Shown: piece by piece, positions 36,314 through 46,008 of the stretch
How the letters are laid out: each line of letters begins with the position of its first letter
Position numbering within the stretch: position 1 is the stretch's first letter
Source of the DNA: Melioribacteraceae bacterium 4301-Me
GTDB taxonomy: Bacteria; Bacteroidota; Ignavibacteria; Ignavibacteriales; Melioribacteraceae
Length of the DNA stretch: 64,000 nucleotides
NCBI GenBank assembly: GCA_041538185.1
Contig: JBGORM010000006.1
Location: 124,001 to 188,000 of the forward strand
Direction of reading: 5' to 3'
Position numbers and translations under genes: made by a program
The notes under the pieces: model-generated
Databases searched by the model: none
What the model was told of the DNA's origin: nothing
What the model saw: the letters and a program-made list of their open reading frames with translations, nothing else

Positions 36314-36378
36314 AAAATTATTTTTGATTTGCATGCCTTTGGTAAAATAAATTTTCTAAAATATTACGAGAAATTATT

Positions 36379-37032
36379 ATGAAAATAAATTGTGTGGTTT
36401 TTGATTTGGATGGAACTCTGGTAAGCTCTCATTTAACTATATATGATACTACCGTAGCAACAATGAAAAAGCTTGGTATACGGGGTGATTTGCCAAAAGA
36501 AGAATTTTACTCGAGACTTGGTCACCACTTTATTGACATTTTCCGAGAATTTAATATTGAAATACCCGATTTTGAAAAGTTTATTAGTATTTATAAATCG
36601 CTTTATTTTGGATTTATAAATACTTCGTCGTTATATCCAGGGGTAACAGAGACTTTAACTCGTCTTAAAAAAAATAAAGTTAAAACTGCATTGTTAACTA
36701 CAAAGGGGCAGGATCAAGCGGAAAAAATTTCAGCATATTTTAAAATAGACAAATACCTTGATTATATAATGGGTAGAAGAGACGGTATTGCAAATAAACC
36801 ATCACCAGAACCATTGGAAATAATTTTAAACGAGCTTGGAGTACAAAAAAGCCAATCGCTAATGGTAGGAGATACAGAATTAGATATTCAATGCGGAAAA
36901 AATGCTGGCATATGGACTTGTGCTGTCACTTTCGGTTATAGAAAAGCAAAAGAACTAATAAATGAAAGGCCTGATTTTGTTATTGATAATTTTGAAAAAA
37001 TATTTAATATAGTTATGGAAAATAAGGGTTGA
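36379..37032 (+). CDS. HAD-family phosphatase (phosphoglycolate phosphatase-like)
   Basis: The product is 217 residues. Motif I is FDLDGTLVSS (Asp9/Asp11), motif II is LLTTKGQ, motif III is the Lys of ANKPSPEP, and motif IV is MVGDTELDIQCGKNAG. This order and the helical cap (about 15-80) fit subfamily IA HAD phosphatases like Gph. The exact substrate cannot be read from sequence; phosphoglycolate or another small phosphate ester is likely. It is 17 bases ahead of the enoyl-CoA hydratase gene. Confidence 0.82.
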   Translation: MKINCVVFDLDGTLVSSHLTIYDTTVATMKKLGIRGDLPKEEFYSRLGHHFIDIFREFNIEIPDFEKFISIYKSLYFGFINTSSLYPGVTETLTRLKKNKVKTALLTTKGQDQAEKISAYFKIDKYLDYIMGRRDGIANKPSPEPLEIILNELGVQKSQSLMVGDTELDIQCGKNAGIWTCAVTFGYRKAKELINERPDFVIDNFEKIFNIVMENKG

Positions 37033-37048
37033 GCATTACGGGGGTTAT

Positions 37049-37810
37049 ATGAATAACGATGGTAAAATTACAACTCATTTACACAATGGAGTAGCTACAA
37101 TTTCTTTTTATCACCCCAAAAGTAATTCTCTTACTAAAAAATTATTGAAAGAATTAACAGCTGCAGTTGATTCTTTTGCAAAACAAAAAAATGCTAAAGT
37201 AATAGTATTGCGCAGTGAAGGAAATAAAACTTTTTGTGCAGGTGCTTCCTTCGATGAACTGTTGGAAATTAACGACTTTAAAACTGGGAAAGATTTTTTT
37301 ATGGGCTTTGCAAGATTAATTAATGCAATGAGAAAGTGCCCTAAATTCATAATTGCAAGAATACAGGGTAAATGTGCTGGCGGCGGTGTCGGCATTGCAG
37401 CTGCCGCAGATTATACTTTAGCTTCAAGTGAAGCCTCAGTTCGATTGAGTGAATTAGCACTGGGAATCGGTCCCTTTGTTGTTGGTCCTGCTGTAGAACG
37501 AAAAATAGGCAGCACAAATTTTATTACTATGTCAATTGATGCTGAATGGCACGATGCATTTTGGGCAAAAAATGCTGGACTGTTTACAAAAGTATTTGCT
37601 ACAATTGATGAAGTAGATGATGCAGTTTCCAAACTTGCAAGTAAAATTGCAGGCTGCAACCCTGAAGCTATTGAACAATTGAAAAAAGTATTTTGGCACG
37701 GCACAGAAAGTTGGGATAAGCTGCTGGAAGAACGCGCTGAGATAAGTGGAAAACTGGTTCTATCGGATTTTACAAAAAAGTATATACAACAATTTAAAAC
37801 TAATAAATAA
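37049..37810 (+). CDS. Enoyl-CoA hydratase/isomerase family protein
   Basis: The product is 253 residues of the crotonase fold. The oxyanion-hole segments are FCAGASFDEL and IQGKCAGGGVGIAAAADYTLA, and SELALGIGPFVVGPAVERKIG follows. One usual catalytic Glu is visible in the SELALG segment. The product resembles hydratases for short branched or unsaturated acyl-CoA, but substrate assignment from sequence alone is unsafe. GGGGG lies upstream of the ATG. Confidence 0.82.
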   Translation: MNNDGKITTHLHNGVATISFYHPKSNSLTKKLLKELTAAVDSFAKQKNAKVIVLRSEGNKTFCAGASFDELLEINDFKTGKDFFMGFARLINAMRKCPKFIIARIQGKCAGGGVGIAAAADYTLASSEASVRLSELALGIGPFVVGPAVERKIGSTNFITMSIDAEWHDAFWAKNAGLFTKVFATIDEVDDAVSKLASKIAGCNPEAIEQLKKVFWHGTESWDKLLEERAEISGKLVLSDFTKKYIQQFKTNK

Positions 37811-38002
37811 TTGAGTGTTACAAATAACTTGGCTGTTTGCTCGAAAAGTGAGTCGTTAAAAAATCCCACTAATTTTACCGAACGGAAAAAGTTTCTAGAA
37901 TTCTATTAGCGGTTCTAATAGAAAGATTTTCAAGCAGAAAGTAGATAGCCGTATTTTTATTCATCTAATAGTAAATTTTATTCGGAACAAAAAATAAATT
38001 TC
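37811..38002. other. Intergenic stretch ahead of the ilv promoter
   Basis: It is AT-rich, with no gene or terminator that I can support. The ilv promoter starts at 38003. Confidence 0.4.
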
Positions 38003-38033
38003 TTGACACTACTAAAATAAGCTCCTATATTTG
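38003..38033 (+). promoter_or_regulatory. Promoter of the ilv-leu operon
   Basis: TTGACA at 38003-38008 is followed after 17 bases by TATATTTG at 38026-38033, a perfect match to the Bacteroidetes -7 consensus TAnnTTTG. Transcription should start near 38039-38041, only about 5-7 bases before the leader-peptide ATG at 38046. The leader would then be translated from an almost leaderless mRNA, consistent with the lack of a Shine-Dalgarno site there. Confidence 0.72.
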
Positions 38034-38045
38034 CACACAAGTTTT

Positions 38046-38204
38046 ATGAACAACACGATTAAAAATATAACCACAAGTTTAAATGTTGTCCAACCCCATG
38101 ACAACAGTCGCGTTGTTACATTTAATTCACTAAACGTCTTATCTTTAGATATTCTTCTGCTAGGGATCATTATTAGCATTCTAGTGCTAATTATTATTGG
38201 CTAA
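38046..38204 (+). CDS. Branched-chain amino acid leader peptide (attenuation)
   Basis: The ORF is 52 codons and too short for routine gene calling. Residues 36-51 read ILLLGIIISILVLIII, so 14 of 16 are Ile, Leu or Val, the three end products of the operon that follows. The first half is ordinary (MNNTIKNITTSLNVV). The stop TAA at 38202-38204 sits within hairpin segment 2 of the leader RNA. This is the arrangement of classical ilv attenuation leaders. The hydrophobic end could also be a membrane span, but its position and codon content make a leader role much more likely. Confidence 0.82.
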   Translation: MNNTIKNITTSLNVVQPHDNSRVVTFNSLNVLSLDILLLGIIISILVLIIIG

Positions 38205-38308
38205 TAATAAGGTCGATCCCTAAATCAAACATCATTATTTAAAAATTAACTTAGGGGTCGACCCGAACCCCTTGCGAGTATATCTGAAGATTTTTTAAAT
38301 AAAAATCT
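38161..38308 (+). promoter_or_regulatory. ilv-leu attenuator with mutually exclusive hairpins
   Basis: Segment 1 (38161-38176, TAGGGATCATTATTAG) overlaps the Ile/Leu/Val codons. It can pair with segment 2 (38201-38222) through two 8-base helices separated by a 6-base bulge. Segment 2 (38211-38223) can instead pair with segment 3 (38251-38263) in a 13-base helix with one G-U pair. Segment 3 (38253-38258) can pair with segment 4 (38267-38272). Ribosome stalling on segment 1 would favour 2:3 and block 3:4. The 3:4 hairpin has no immediate U-run. A weak AT hairpin (38288-38295 with 38301-38308) follows, so the output may be termination or translational control. AGAGG at 38312-38316 serves the ilvD GTG. 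Confidence 0.75.
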
Positions 38309-38321
38309 ATCAGAGGTTACT

Positions 38322-40004
38322 GTGCGGTCAGATTTAATTAAAAAGGGTTTTGAAAAAGCACCTCATAGAAGCTTGTTAAAAGCAACCGGCGTTATTAAGT
38401 CAGAAGAAGATTTTAACAAGCCTTTTATTGGAATTTGCAATTCATACACGGATTTAATTCCAGGTCATGTGCATCTCCAAGAATTTGGAAAAGTAATTAA
38501 AGAAGCAGTAAGAGAAGCAGGTGGCGTTCCTTTTGAATTTAATACTATTGGTGTTGACGATGGAATTGCTATGGGTCATCTTGGAATGCGGTTTTCTTTG
38601 GCAAGTAGAGAATTAATTGCTGATAGCGTGGAAACTGTTGCAGAAGCCCATAGACTCGATGGACTTGTTTGCATTCCAAATTGTGATAAGATTGTTCCGG
38701 GTATGCTAATGGCTGCTGCTCGTTTGAATATACCAACTATTTTTATATCGGGTGGACCAATGAAAGCAGGCAAGACCTCGACCGGCGAAAAAGTGGATTT
38801 GATAAGTGTTTTTGAAGGAGTTGGAAAATTTAATTCTGGTGAAATTAACTCCGAACAATTAAAAGAGCTCGAGAATGTAAGCTGTCCAACCTGCGGTTCG
38901 TGTTCTGGTATGTTCACCGCAAATTCAATGAATTGTTTGATGGAAGCTTTAGGCATAGCTCTTCCAGGCAATGGCTCTATTTTAGCTGTTGACCCCAAAA
39001 GAATTGAATTAGCTAAACAAGCTGCTAAACAAATTATCTACCTTGTGAATAATGATATTAAACCCTCAGATATTTTTACACGCCAGGCTTTTAGAAATGC
39101 TTTTGCACTCGATATGGCAATGGGTGGAAGTACTAATACTATTTTACATTCTCTTGCAATTGCACTTGAAGCCGGGTTTGAGTTTGACTTAAAAGAATTA
39201 AATGAAATTGCATCCAAAGTGCCATATATCTGTAAAGTTAGTCCAGCCTCTAAAACAGTTCACATGGAAGATGTTGACCAAGCCGGAGGAATTTCTGCAA
39301 TATTAAAAGAACTCTCCAAATTAAATGGGGTTATCGATACTACATGTTTAACAGTTACCGGTAAAACTCTTGGCGAGAACATAAAAAATGCTGAAATAAA
39401 AAATACAGACGTTATTCGTACAGTAGATAACCCATATTCAAAAGTAGGGGGCTTGGCTGTTCTTTTCGGAAATCTTGCACCCGAGGGCTCAATTGTTAAA
39501 ACAGGAGCAGTTGAACCTTCAATGCTTGTTCATAAAGGTCCAGCAAGAATTTACGAATCACAAGAAAGTGCTTTAGAAGGAATTTTAAATGGTGAAGTTC
39601 AACCTGGAGATGTGGTTGTTATTCGGTACGAGGGACCAAGCGGCGGTCCCGGAATGCCTGAAATGTTAAGTCCTACAAGCGCAATTATGGGAATGGGTTT
39701 GGGCGATAAAGTAGCCTTGATTACTGACGGGAGATTTTCAGGTGGAACAAGAGGTGCTTGTATTGGGCATGTATCACCAGAAGCTGCTGCAAGAGGTCCA
39801 ATTGCTGCCCTTCGAAACGGAGATATAATTTCAATAGATATTCCTAATCATTCATTAAATGTTGAACTCCCCCAGTCTGAAATTGAAAAAAGGCTGAGTG
39901 AACTTCCACCTTTTGTACCAAAAATTAAAAAAGGATATTTAGGCAGGTACGCTGAAATGGTTACATCTGCTAGTAAAGGGGCAATTTTAAAAACAATTAA
40001 TTAA
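38322..40004 (+). CDS. ilvD: Dihydroxy-acid dehydratase IlvD
   Basis: The product is 560 residues with a GTG start at 38322 and AGAGG five bases upstream. It dehydrates 2,3-dihydroxy-isovalerate and -methylvalerate in valine and isoleucine synthesis. The iron-sulfur cysteines are Cys39 (IGICNSYTD), Cys121 (IPNCDKI) and Cys194 ([12 protein letters not shown]). [10 protein letters not shown] and [20 protein letters not shown] are C-terminal signatures. It is the first gene of the operon and lies directly behind the attenuator. Confidence 0.97.
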   Translation: MRSDLIKKGFEKAPHRSLLKATGVIKSEEDFNKPFIGICNSYTDLIPGHVHLQEFGKVIKEAVREAGGVPFEFNTIGVDDGIAMGHLGMRFSLASRELIADSVETVAEAHRLDGLVCIPNCDKIVPGMLMAAARLNIPTIFISGGPMKAGKTSTGEKVDLISVFEGVGKFNSGEINSEQLKELENVSCPTCGSCSGMFTANSMNCLMEALGIALPGNGSILAVDPKRIELAKQAAKQIIYLVNNDIKPSDIFTRQAFRNAFALDMAMGGSTNTILHSLAIALEAGFEFDLKELNEIASKVPYICKVSPASKTVHMEDVDQAGGISAILKELSKLNGVIDTTCLTVTGKTLGENIKNAEIKNTDVIRTVDNPYSKVGGLAVLFGNLAPEGSIVKTGAVEPSMLVHKGPARIYESQESALEGILNGEVQPGDVVVIRYEGPSGGPGMPEMLSPTSAIMGMGLGDKVALITDGRFSGGTRGACIGHVSPEAAARGPIAALRNGDIISIDIPNHSLNVELPQSEIEKRLSELPPFVPKIKKGYLGRYAEMVTSASKGAILKTIN

Positions 40005-40023
40005 TAAATTAAAGGGAATTCTT

Positions 40024-41742
40024 ATGAAAAAAGCTAACCCAATTCTTAGTGGAGCCGATATATTTTTTGAATGCCTTAAACGTGAGGGTGTAGAATATAT
40101 TTTTGGCTACCCAGGCGGAGCCGTGCTTAAGCTTTATGAAAAGTTGTACGATATTGATTTTCTGCAACATATTCTGGTTAGACATGAACAAGGTGCAACT
40201 CACATGGCTGAAGGTTATGCAAAAGCAACAGGTAAAGTAGGAGTAGTGTTAGTCACCTCTGGACCAGGAGCAACTAACACTGTTACTGGAATCGCTGATG
40301 CTTACATGGATTCTGTTCCAATTGTTGTTTTTACTGGTCAAGTGCCTTCCCATTTAATTGGTAACGATGCATTCCAGGAAGCAGATATTGTTGGAATAAC
40401 TCGTCCAATTACTAAACATAACTTCCTTGTTAGACATGTTGAAGAGTTAGCACCTACAATTAGAAAAGCATTTTACATTGCTTCAACTGGAAGACCTGGA
40501 CCTGTACTGGTTGATTTACCAAAAGATGTTATCAATTCTTCGTGCGAATTTGTTTATCCTGAAGAGATTGACATTCGTGGATACAAGCCGAATTACAAGG
40601 GGCATCTTAATCAAATAAAAAGAGCTGCTGAGGTAATTAGCAATGCAAAAAGGCCGCTACTTTATGTGGGTGGAGGCGTAATTATTTCTGGGGGCTCCCG
40701 TGAATTGGCTCTTTTTGCCCGAGAAAATAAATTGCCTGTTACTATGACACTTCAAGGCTTAGGTGCTTTTCCAGGTACAGATGAGTTATCGCTCGGAATG
40801 CTTGGAATGCACGGCACTTATTGGGCTAATCAAGCTGTGAATAACTGTGATGTACTTGTTTCTTTAGGAGCTAGATTCGATGATAGAGTAACAGGAAAAG
40901 TTGAAACCTTCGCCGTTAATGCTTTCAAAATTCATGTGGATATAGACCCTACATGCATAGACAAAAATGTGATAGTTGACTTGCCAATTGTTGGCGATGT
41001 AAAACATGTATTGGCAGAACTTGCAGCTGAAATGCCTAAACCACCTGCAGTAGACGAGTGGTGGGAACAAATTTATAAATGGAAAGATGAATGCCCACTT
41101 CATTATGAAGATAACGATGGCAGGTTAAGAACTGAATTTATTATTGAAAGACTTTCTCAAAAAACAAAAGGTGAAGCAGTAATTGTTACTGATGTTGGCC
41201 AGCACCAGATGTGGACAGCACAATATTATCAATTCAATCACCCGCGCTCAAATTTAACAAGTGGCGGTTTAGGAACGATGGGATTTTCTGTACCTGCTTC
41301 TATTGGGGCTTCTTTTGGAGTTAAAGATAGACCAATTATTTCAATTAGCGGAGACGGTGGCTTCCAAATGAACATGCAAGAATTAATTACTGCTGCCGCT
41401 TATAAAGTTCCTGTCAAATTTATAATAATAAATAATAGCTTTTTAGGAATGGTTCGTCAATGGCAAGAACTTTTCCACGCCGAGAAATATAGCTTTACAG
41501 ATCTTTCTAACAGTAATCCCGACTTTGTTAAAGTTGGTCAAGCTTTTGGAATTGAGTCGTACTCTACAGACAATCCAAAAGAAGTAGACTCGTTATTAGA
41601 CAAAGCATTAGCTGTTAAAGATAGACCAATCCTAATTGAATTTAAGGTAGTTAAAGAAGATATGGTATTTCCAATGGTACCATCTGGCGCTTCAATTTCA
41701 GATATGATAGTAAAAAGATTAAATCCAAAGGGACTGATGTAA
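40024..41742 (+). CDS. ilvB: Acetolactate synthase large subunit
   Basis: The product is 572 residues. It joins two pyruvates, or pyruvate and 2-oxobutyrate, with thiamine diphosphate. The catalytic Glu is Glu55 in VRHEQGATHMAEGYA. The FAD-binding middle domain and the C-terminal thiamine-diphosphate motif GDGGFQMNMQEL ... NNSFLGMV are intact. It is followed after one base by the regulatory subunit gene, so both are made together. Confidence 0.96.
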   Translation: MKKANPILSGADIFFECLKREGVEYIFGYPGGAVLKLYEKLYDIDFLQHILVRHEQGATHMAEGYAKATGKVGVVLVTSGPGATNTVTGIADAYMDSVPIVVFTGQVPSHLIGNDAFQEADIVGITRPITKHNFLVRHVEELAPTIRKAFYIASTGRPGPVLVDLPKDVINSSCEFVYPEEIDIRGYKPNYKGHLNQIKRAAEVISNAKRPLLYVGGGVIISGGSRELALFARENKLPVTMTLQGLGAFPGTDELSLGMLGMHGTYWANQAVNNCDVLVSLGARFDDRVTGKVETFAVNAFKIHVDIDPTCIDKNVIVDLPIVGDVKHVLAELAAEMPKPPAVDEWWEQIYKWKDECPLHYEDNDGRLRTEFIIERLSQKTKGEAVIVTDVGQHQMWTAQYYQFNHPRSNLTSGGLGTMGFSVPASIGASFGVKDRPIISISGDGGFQMNMQELITAAAYKVPVKFIIINNSFLGMVRQWQELFHAEKYSFTDLSNSNPDFVKVGQAFGIESYSTDNPKEVDSLLDKALAVKDRPILIEFKVVKEDMVFPMVPSGASISDMIVKRLNPKGLM

Positions 41743-41743
41743 T

Positions 41744-42256
41744 ATGAAACATACAATTTCAGTATTAGTTGAAAATCATTTTGGAGCTTTTGACCGCGTG
41801 GCTACAATGTTCAGCGGCAAAGGATTTAATATCAAAAGTATTTCTATTGGAGAAACTGAAATTAACGAGGTATCAAGAATGACCATTGTTACTGAAGGCG
41901 ACGACCAGATTATTGACCAAGTAGTAAAACAACTAAACAGATTAATCGACACAATAAAAGTTGTTGACCTTACCGGCTCTAATCATATTGAACGTGAACT
42001 CGCTTTAATTACTGTCGGCCTTCAAAAAGGCGGTATGGATGAAATAAAAAATATCTGCGATATATTCAGAGGTAAAATTGTTGATATTAACAATAAGACG
42101 ATGATGCTCGAAATTACTGGTCCCCCAGATAAAATTGATGCTGCGGTAAATGTTTTATCGCCTTTCGGTATTAAAGAAGTTGCTAGATCGGGTACAGTTG
42201 CACTTAAAAGAGGTGAGCAAGCAAAATTTCAAAAAAAAGAATTATCAACAAATTAA
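41744..42256 (+). CDS. ilvN: Acetolactate synthase regulatory (small) subunit
   Basis: The product is 170 residues. An N-terminal ACT domain (about 2-75: TISVLVENHFGAFDRVATMFSGKGF, shortened here to its key residues Asn8, Gly11 and Asp14) is followed by the conserved C-terminal regulatory domain with FRGKIVDI and SGTVALKRG. This subunit raises activity of the large subunit and carries valine feedback inhibition. The length matches IlvH-type subunits. Confidence 0.93.
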   Translation: MKHTISVLVENHFGAFDRVATMFSGKGFNIKSISIGETEINEVSRMTIVTEGDDQIIDQVVKQLNRLIDTIKVVDLTGSNHIERELALITVGLQKGGMDEIKNICDIFRGKIVDINNKTMMLEITGPPDKIDAAVNVLSPFGIKEVARSGTVALKRGEQAKFQKKELSTN

Positions 42257-42268
42257 TTGAGGTACAAA

Positions 42269-43285
42269 ATGAAAGTTTATTATGATAACGATGCATCCTT
42301 AACACCATTACAAGATAAAAAAATTGCTGTACTTGGTTTTGGCAGCCAAGGGCATGCACATTCACTTAACTTACACGAAAGCGGACTTAATGTTTGTGTG
42401 GGTTTAAGACCCACAAGCTCCTCTTGGCAAAAAGCTGAGGCTGCTGGCTTAGTTGTAAAAGATATTGAAGATGCAGTTAAATGGGCAGACGTAATTATGA
42501 TTCTTTTGCCGGACCAAAGTCAAAAACAAGTCTACGAAAAACAAATTGCACCATACTTAAAAGATGGCGATACACTTGTATTTGCTCATGGTTTTAATAT
42601 TCATTACAAATGGATAGTGCCTCCTAAAAATGTAAATGTTATGATGATAGCACCTAAAAGTCCTGGTCACCTTGTAAGAAGAACTTATCTTGAAGGCAAC
42701 GGAGTACCTTGCTTAATTGCTGTGTACCAGGATTATTCTGGCAATACAAAAGAAATGGCTCTTGCTTGGGCAAAAGGAATTGGCGGAACAAAAGCTGGGG
42801 TTATTGAAACGACCTTTAAAGACGAAACAGAAACAGACCTTTTTGGCGAACAAGCCGTTCTTTGCGGTGGCTCTGCTGAGCTTGTTAAAGCCGGTTTTGA
42901 AGTTTTGACTGAGGCGGGCTATCCACCAGAACTCGCTTACTTTGAATGTATGCACGAGTTAAAATTAATTGTAGATCTTTACTATGAAGGCGGCCTTTCA
43001 AGAATGAACTATTCTGTTAGTGATACGGCTGAATACGGCGGAATGACTAGAGGACCGAGAGTTATAACAGAAGAAACAAAAAAAGTAATGCGACAAATTT
43101 TGAAAGATGTTCAAAATGGAAGTTTCGCTGAAGAATGGCGTAAAGAAAATGAATCAGGTTTAAAATTGATGGAAAAGTTAAGAAAAGAAAATCGTGAGCA
43201 CCCAATAGAACAAGTAGGTGCAAAATTAAGAGGTATGATGTCTTGGCTCTTTAAGAAAAATAAAAAGGAGGAAGTGGGTGTATGA
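42269..43285 (+). CDS. ilvC: Ketol-acid reductoisomerase, class I
   Basis: The product is 338 residues from the ATG at 42269, preferred over an in-frame TTG at 42257 because GAGG lies just upstream of the ATG. NADPH site: [19 protein letters not shown]. The metal-ligand region with [12 protein letters not shown] and the helical domain with [19 protein letters not shown] are typical of short class I enzymes. It converts acetolactate or acetohydroxybutyrate to the dihydroxy acids used by IlvD. The leuB start overlaps its stop by four bases. Confidence 0.96.
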   Translation: MKVYYDNDASLTPLQDKKIAVLGFGSQGHAHSLNLHESGLNVCVGLRPTSSSWQKAEAAGLVVKDIEDAVKWADVIMILLPDQSQKQVYEKQIAPYLKDGDTLVFAHGFNIHYKWIVPPKNVNVMMIAPKSPGHLVRRTYLEGNGVPCLIAVYQDYSGNTKEMALAWAKGIGGTKAGVIETTFKDETETDLFGEQAVLCGGSAELVKAGFEVLTEAGYPPELAYFECMHELKLIVDLYYEGGLSRMNYSVSDTAEYGGMTRGPRVITEETKKVMRQILKDVQNGSFAEEWRKENESGLKLMEKLRKENREHPIEQVGAKLRGMMSWLFKKNKKEEVGV

Positions 43286-44379
43286 CTAAGAGAATAACAT
43301 TATTGCCTGGCGACGGAATTGGTCCTGAAGTAATTGAATCGGCAGTTAAAGTATTGAAATATGTTGCTGAAAAATTTAGTGTTGAGTTTGAGTTGGTTGA
43401 AAGACCAATAGGCGGTATTTCATACGATAAGTACGGAACACCTTTAACTGATGAAACATTGCAAACTTGTTACGATTCTGATGCAGTTTTGCTTGGTGCT
43501 GTAGGCGGATATAAATGGGAAAATCTTGAGCACCATTTAAAACCAGAAGCTGCTTTACTTAAACTTAGAAAGTCACTAGGCCTGTTCGCAAATATCCGTC
43601 CAGCTAAAGTTTTTTCATCTTTAGTCGACGCCTCTTCATTAAAAAAAGAAGTAGTTGAAGGAACTGATTTTGTAGTTTTCCGTGAGCTTACAGGTGGAAT
43701 TTACTTCGGAGAACCAAGAGGTATTAACACAGAAAAAGCCTGGAACACAATGGTCTATTCTAAAAATGAAATTGAAAGAATAGCAAAAATGGCATTCGAA
43801 ACAGCTATAAAAAGAAAGGGAATTGTTACATCAGTAGATAAAGCAAATGTGCTTGAAGTATCTCAGTTCTGGCGAAAAGTAGTTGAAAGTGTAAGCAAAG
43901 AATACCCAACAGTACGACTTAAAAATATGTATGTCGATAATGCAGCAATGCAAATTGTAAAAGACCCCAAACAATTCGATGTCATCCTTACATCAAATTT
44001 ATTTGGCGATATTCTTAGCGATATAGCTGGAATGATCACAGGAAGTTTAGGAATGCTTCCATCTGCGAGTATAGGTACTAAGTATGCTTTATATGAACCT
44101 GTTCATGGGAGTGCGCCAGATATTGCTGGACAAAATATTGCCAACCCAATTGCAGCTATTTCTTCTGTTGCTATGATGCTCGAATACTCATTTGATATGT
44201 ATAAAGCATCTGAACTTATTATTGAAGCAATAAATAGAACATTGGAAGAAGGTTATCGAACAGCAGACATTGGAACTGAAGGCAGTAAGATAGTTAGCAC
44301 TAAGGAAATTACCTCTGTTATTCTAACCAAATTTGAAGAAATTTATAATGAGCAGGCATTGGGTGTATTTACTCTTTAA
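43282..44379 (+). CDS. leuB: 3-isopropylmalate dehydrogenase
   Basis: The product is 365 residues. It oxidatively decarboxylates 3-isopropylmalate, and also 3-methylmalate when isoleucine is made through citramalate. Motifs: [40 protein letters not shown] and [20 protein letters not shown] with the metal-binding Asp residues. The overlap with ilvC and the 35-base gap to leuA support one transcript. Confidence 0.96.
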   Translation: MTKRITLLPGDGIGPEVIESAVKVLKYVAEKFSVEFELVERPIGGISYDKYGTPLTDETLQTCYDSDAVLLGAVGGYKWENLEHHLKPEAALLKLRKSLGLFANIRPAKVFSSLVDASSLKKEVVEGTDFVVFRELTGGIYFGEPRGINTEKAWNTMVYSKNEIERIAKMAFETAIKRKGIVTSVDKANVLEVSQFWRKVVESVSKEYPTVRLKNMYVDNAAMQIVKDPKQFDVILTSNLFGDILSDIAGMITGSLGMLPSASIGTKYALYEPVHGSAPDIAGQNIANPIAAISSVAMMLEYSFDMYKASELIIEAINRTLEEGYRTADIGTEGSKIVSTKEITSVILTKFEEIYNEQALGVFTL

Positions 44380-44414
44380 AAAATTTTTCAATAAAAATAT
44401 TACAGGTGTTCACA

Positions 44415-45995
44415 ATGGAAGATAGAGTATTGATATTTGATACAACATTAAGGGATGGCGAACAATCGCCAGGTGCTTCCTTAAACGTCTACGAGAAACT
44501 TGAAATTGCTAAGCAGTTAGAAAAACTTAATGTAGATATTATTGAGGCCGGATTTCCAGTCTCTTCGCCCGCACAATTTGAAGCAGTTAAAAGAATTTCT
44601 GGCGAAGTTGGTGTTGTAATTGCTGCATTGGCGCGGGCAAAAGAAATAGATATTAAAACTGCTTATGAGGCAATTAAGGATGCATCTAAAAAGAGAATTC
44701 ATACATTTTCAAGCACATCAGATTATCACATCTTGGGTAAGTTCGCCGATGAACGCTATGGAAAAAATCTATCTGAAAAAAGAAAAACTATATTAAAAAT
44801 GTCGTACGATATGGTTCAGTATGCAAAAACATTTTGCGATGACGTTGAATTCTCAGCCGAAGATGCCGGCAGAACAGATATTTCCTACCTTGCTGAGGTA
44901 ATTGAAGTCGCTATTGAAGCCGGTGCAACAACAGTTAATATTCCAGATACAACCGGCTATACAATGCCTTCGGAATTTGGGAATAAAATTGCCGAGTTAA
45001 GAAAACGCGTGAAAAATATAGATAAAGCAATAATAAGTGTTCACTGCCATAACGACCTTGGAATGGCTGTCGCTAATTCATTAGCAGGAATTGAAAATGG
45101 CGCTCGTCAAGTTGAGTGCACTATTAATGGTATTGGTGAACGTGCCGGTAATGCTTCCCTTGAAGAAATTGTTATGGCACTAAATGTTCGAAAAGACCTT
45201 TATAAATATTACACTAACATTAATACAAAAGAAATTTACAATACCAGCAGAATGGTCTCAGCTTTTACGGGAATTATAGTTCAACCAAATAAAGCAATTG
45301 TAGGAGAAAATGCTTTTGCTCATGAATCAGGTATTCACCAAGATGGTATGCTTAAAAATAGAGAAACTTACGAAATTATGGTGCCGGAAACTGTCGGCGT
45401 GCCGAAAACAAAAATAGTTCTTGGAAGGCATTCAGGTAGACATGGATTAAAAGCTCGCCTTGAAGAATTAGGTTATCACGTAACTGAAGATGAACTTCAA
45501 AAAGTTTATGAAGCATTCATTAAACTTGCCGATAAAAAGAAAGAAGTTTTTGATGACGATTTGCGCATGTTAATGGGGGATGAAGTCTTTAAAAAACAAG
45601 AACATTACGAAATTCAATACATGCACGTCAATGCAGGAACAAATTCAATCCCTACTGCAACAGTATTAATTAAAAACCACGAAAAAGAGTATTCTGATTC
45701 GGCTACGGGCGATGGACCTGTTGATGCTTTGTTTAACGCAATTGACAGAGCTCTTGGTTTTTCTCATACTGTTGAATCCTACCAAGTACGGTCTGTTACT
45801 TCAGGAAGAGAAGCAATGGGTGAGGTGCTTGTAAGAATTAGATATAAAGAACATTCATTTACCGGAAGGGGAATTTCAACCGATATTATTGAAGCAAGTG
45901 CAAAAGCATATTTAAACGCTATTAATCAATTAGAAATATTTAAAGCCGAAAATGAAAATTTAGCAGAAGAAAAATCAGTATCAAAAGTGATTTGA
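44415..45995 (+). CDS. leuA: 2-isopropylmalate synthase
   Basis: The product is 526 residues from the ATG at 44415, with AGGTG six bases upstream; a GTG at 44406 is an alternative. The DRE-TIM motif DTTLRDGEQSPGASL binds metal and 2-oxo acid, and SVHCHNDLGMAVANSLAGI carries the HxH motif. The C-terminal allosteric domain (about 390-526) suggests leucine feedback inhibition. It starts the leucine branch from 2-oxoisovalerate and acetyl-CoA. Confidence 0.95.
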   Translation: MEDRVLIFDTTLRDGEQSPGASLNVYEKLEIAKQLEKLNVDIIEAGFPVSSPAQFEAVKRISGEVGVVIAALARAKEIDIKTAYEAIKDASKKRIHTFSSTSDYHILGKFADERYGKNLSEKRKTILKMSYDMVQYAKTFCDDVEFSAEDAGRTDISYLAEVIEVAIEAGATTVNIPDTTGYTMPSEFGNKIAELRKRVKNIDKAIISVHCHNDLGMAVANSLAGIENGARQVECTINGIGERAGNASLEEIVMALNVRKDLYKYYTNINTKEIYNTSRMVSAFTGIIVQPNKAIVGENAFAHESGIHQDGMLKNRETYEIMVPETVGVPKTKIVLGRHSGRHGLKARLEELGYHVTEDELQKVYEAFIKLADKKKEVFDDDLRMLMGDEVFKKQEHYEIQYMHVNAGTNSIPTATVLIKNHEKEYSDSATGDGPVDALFNAIDRALGFSHTVESYQVRSVTSGREAMGEVLVRIRYKEHSFTGRGISTDIIEASAKAYLNAINQLEIFKAENENLAEEKSVSKVI

Positions 45996-46008
45996 AAGGA
46001 AAAAATAA

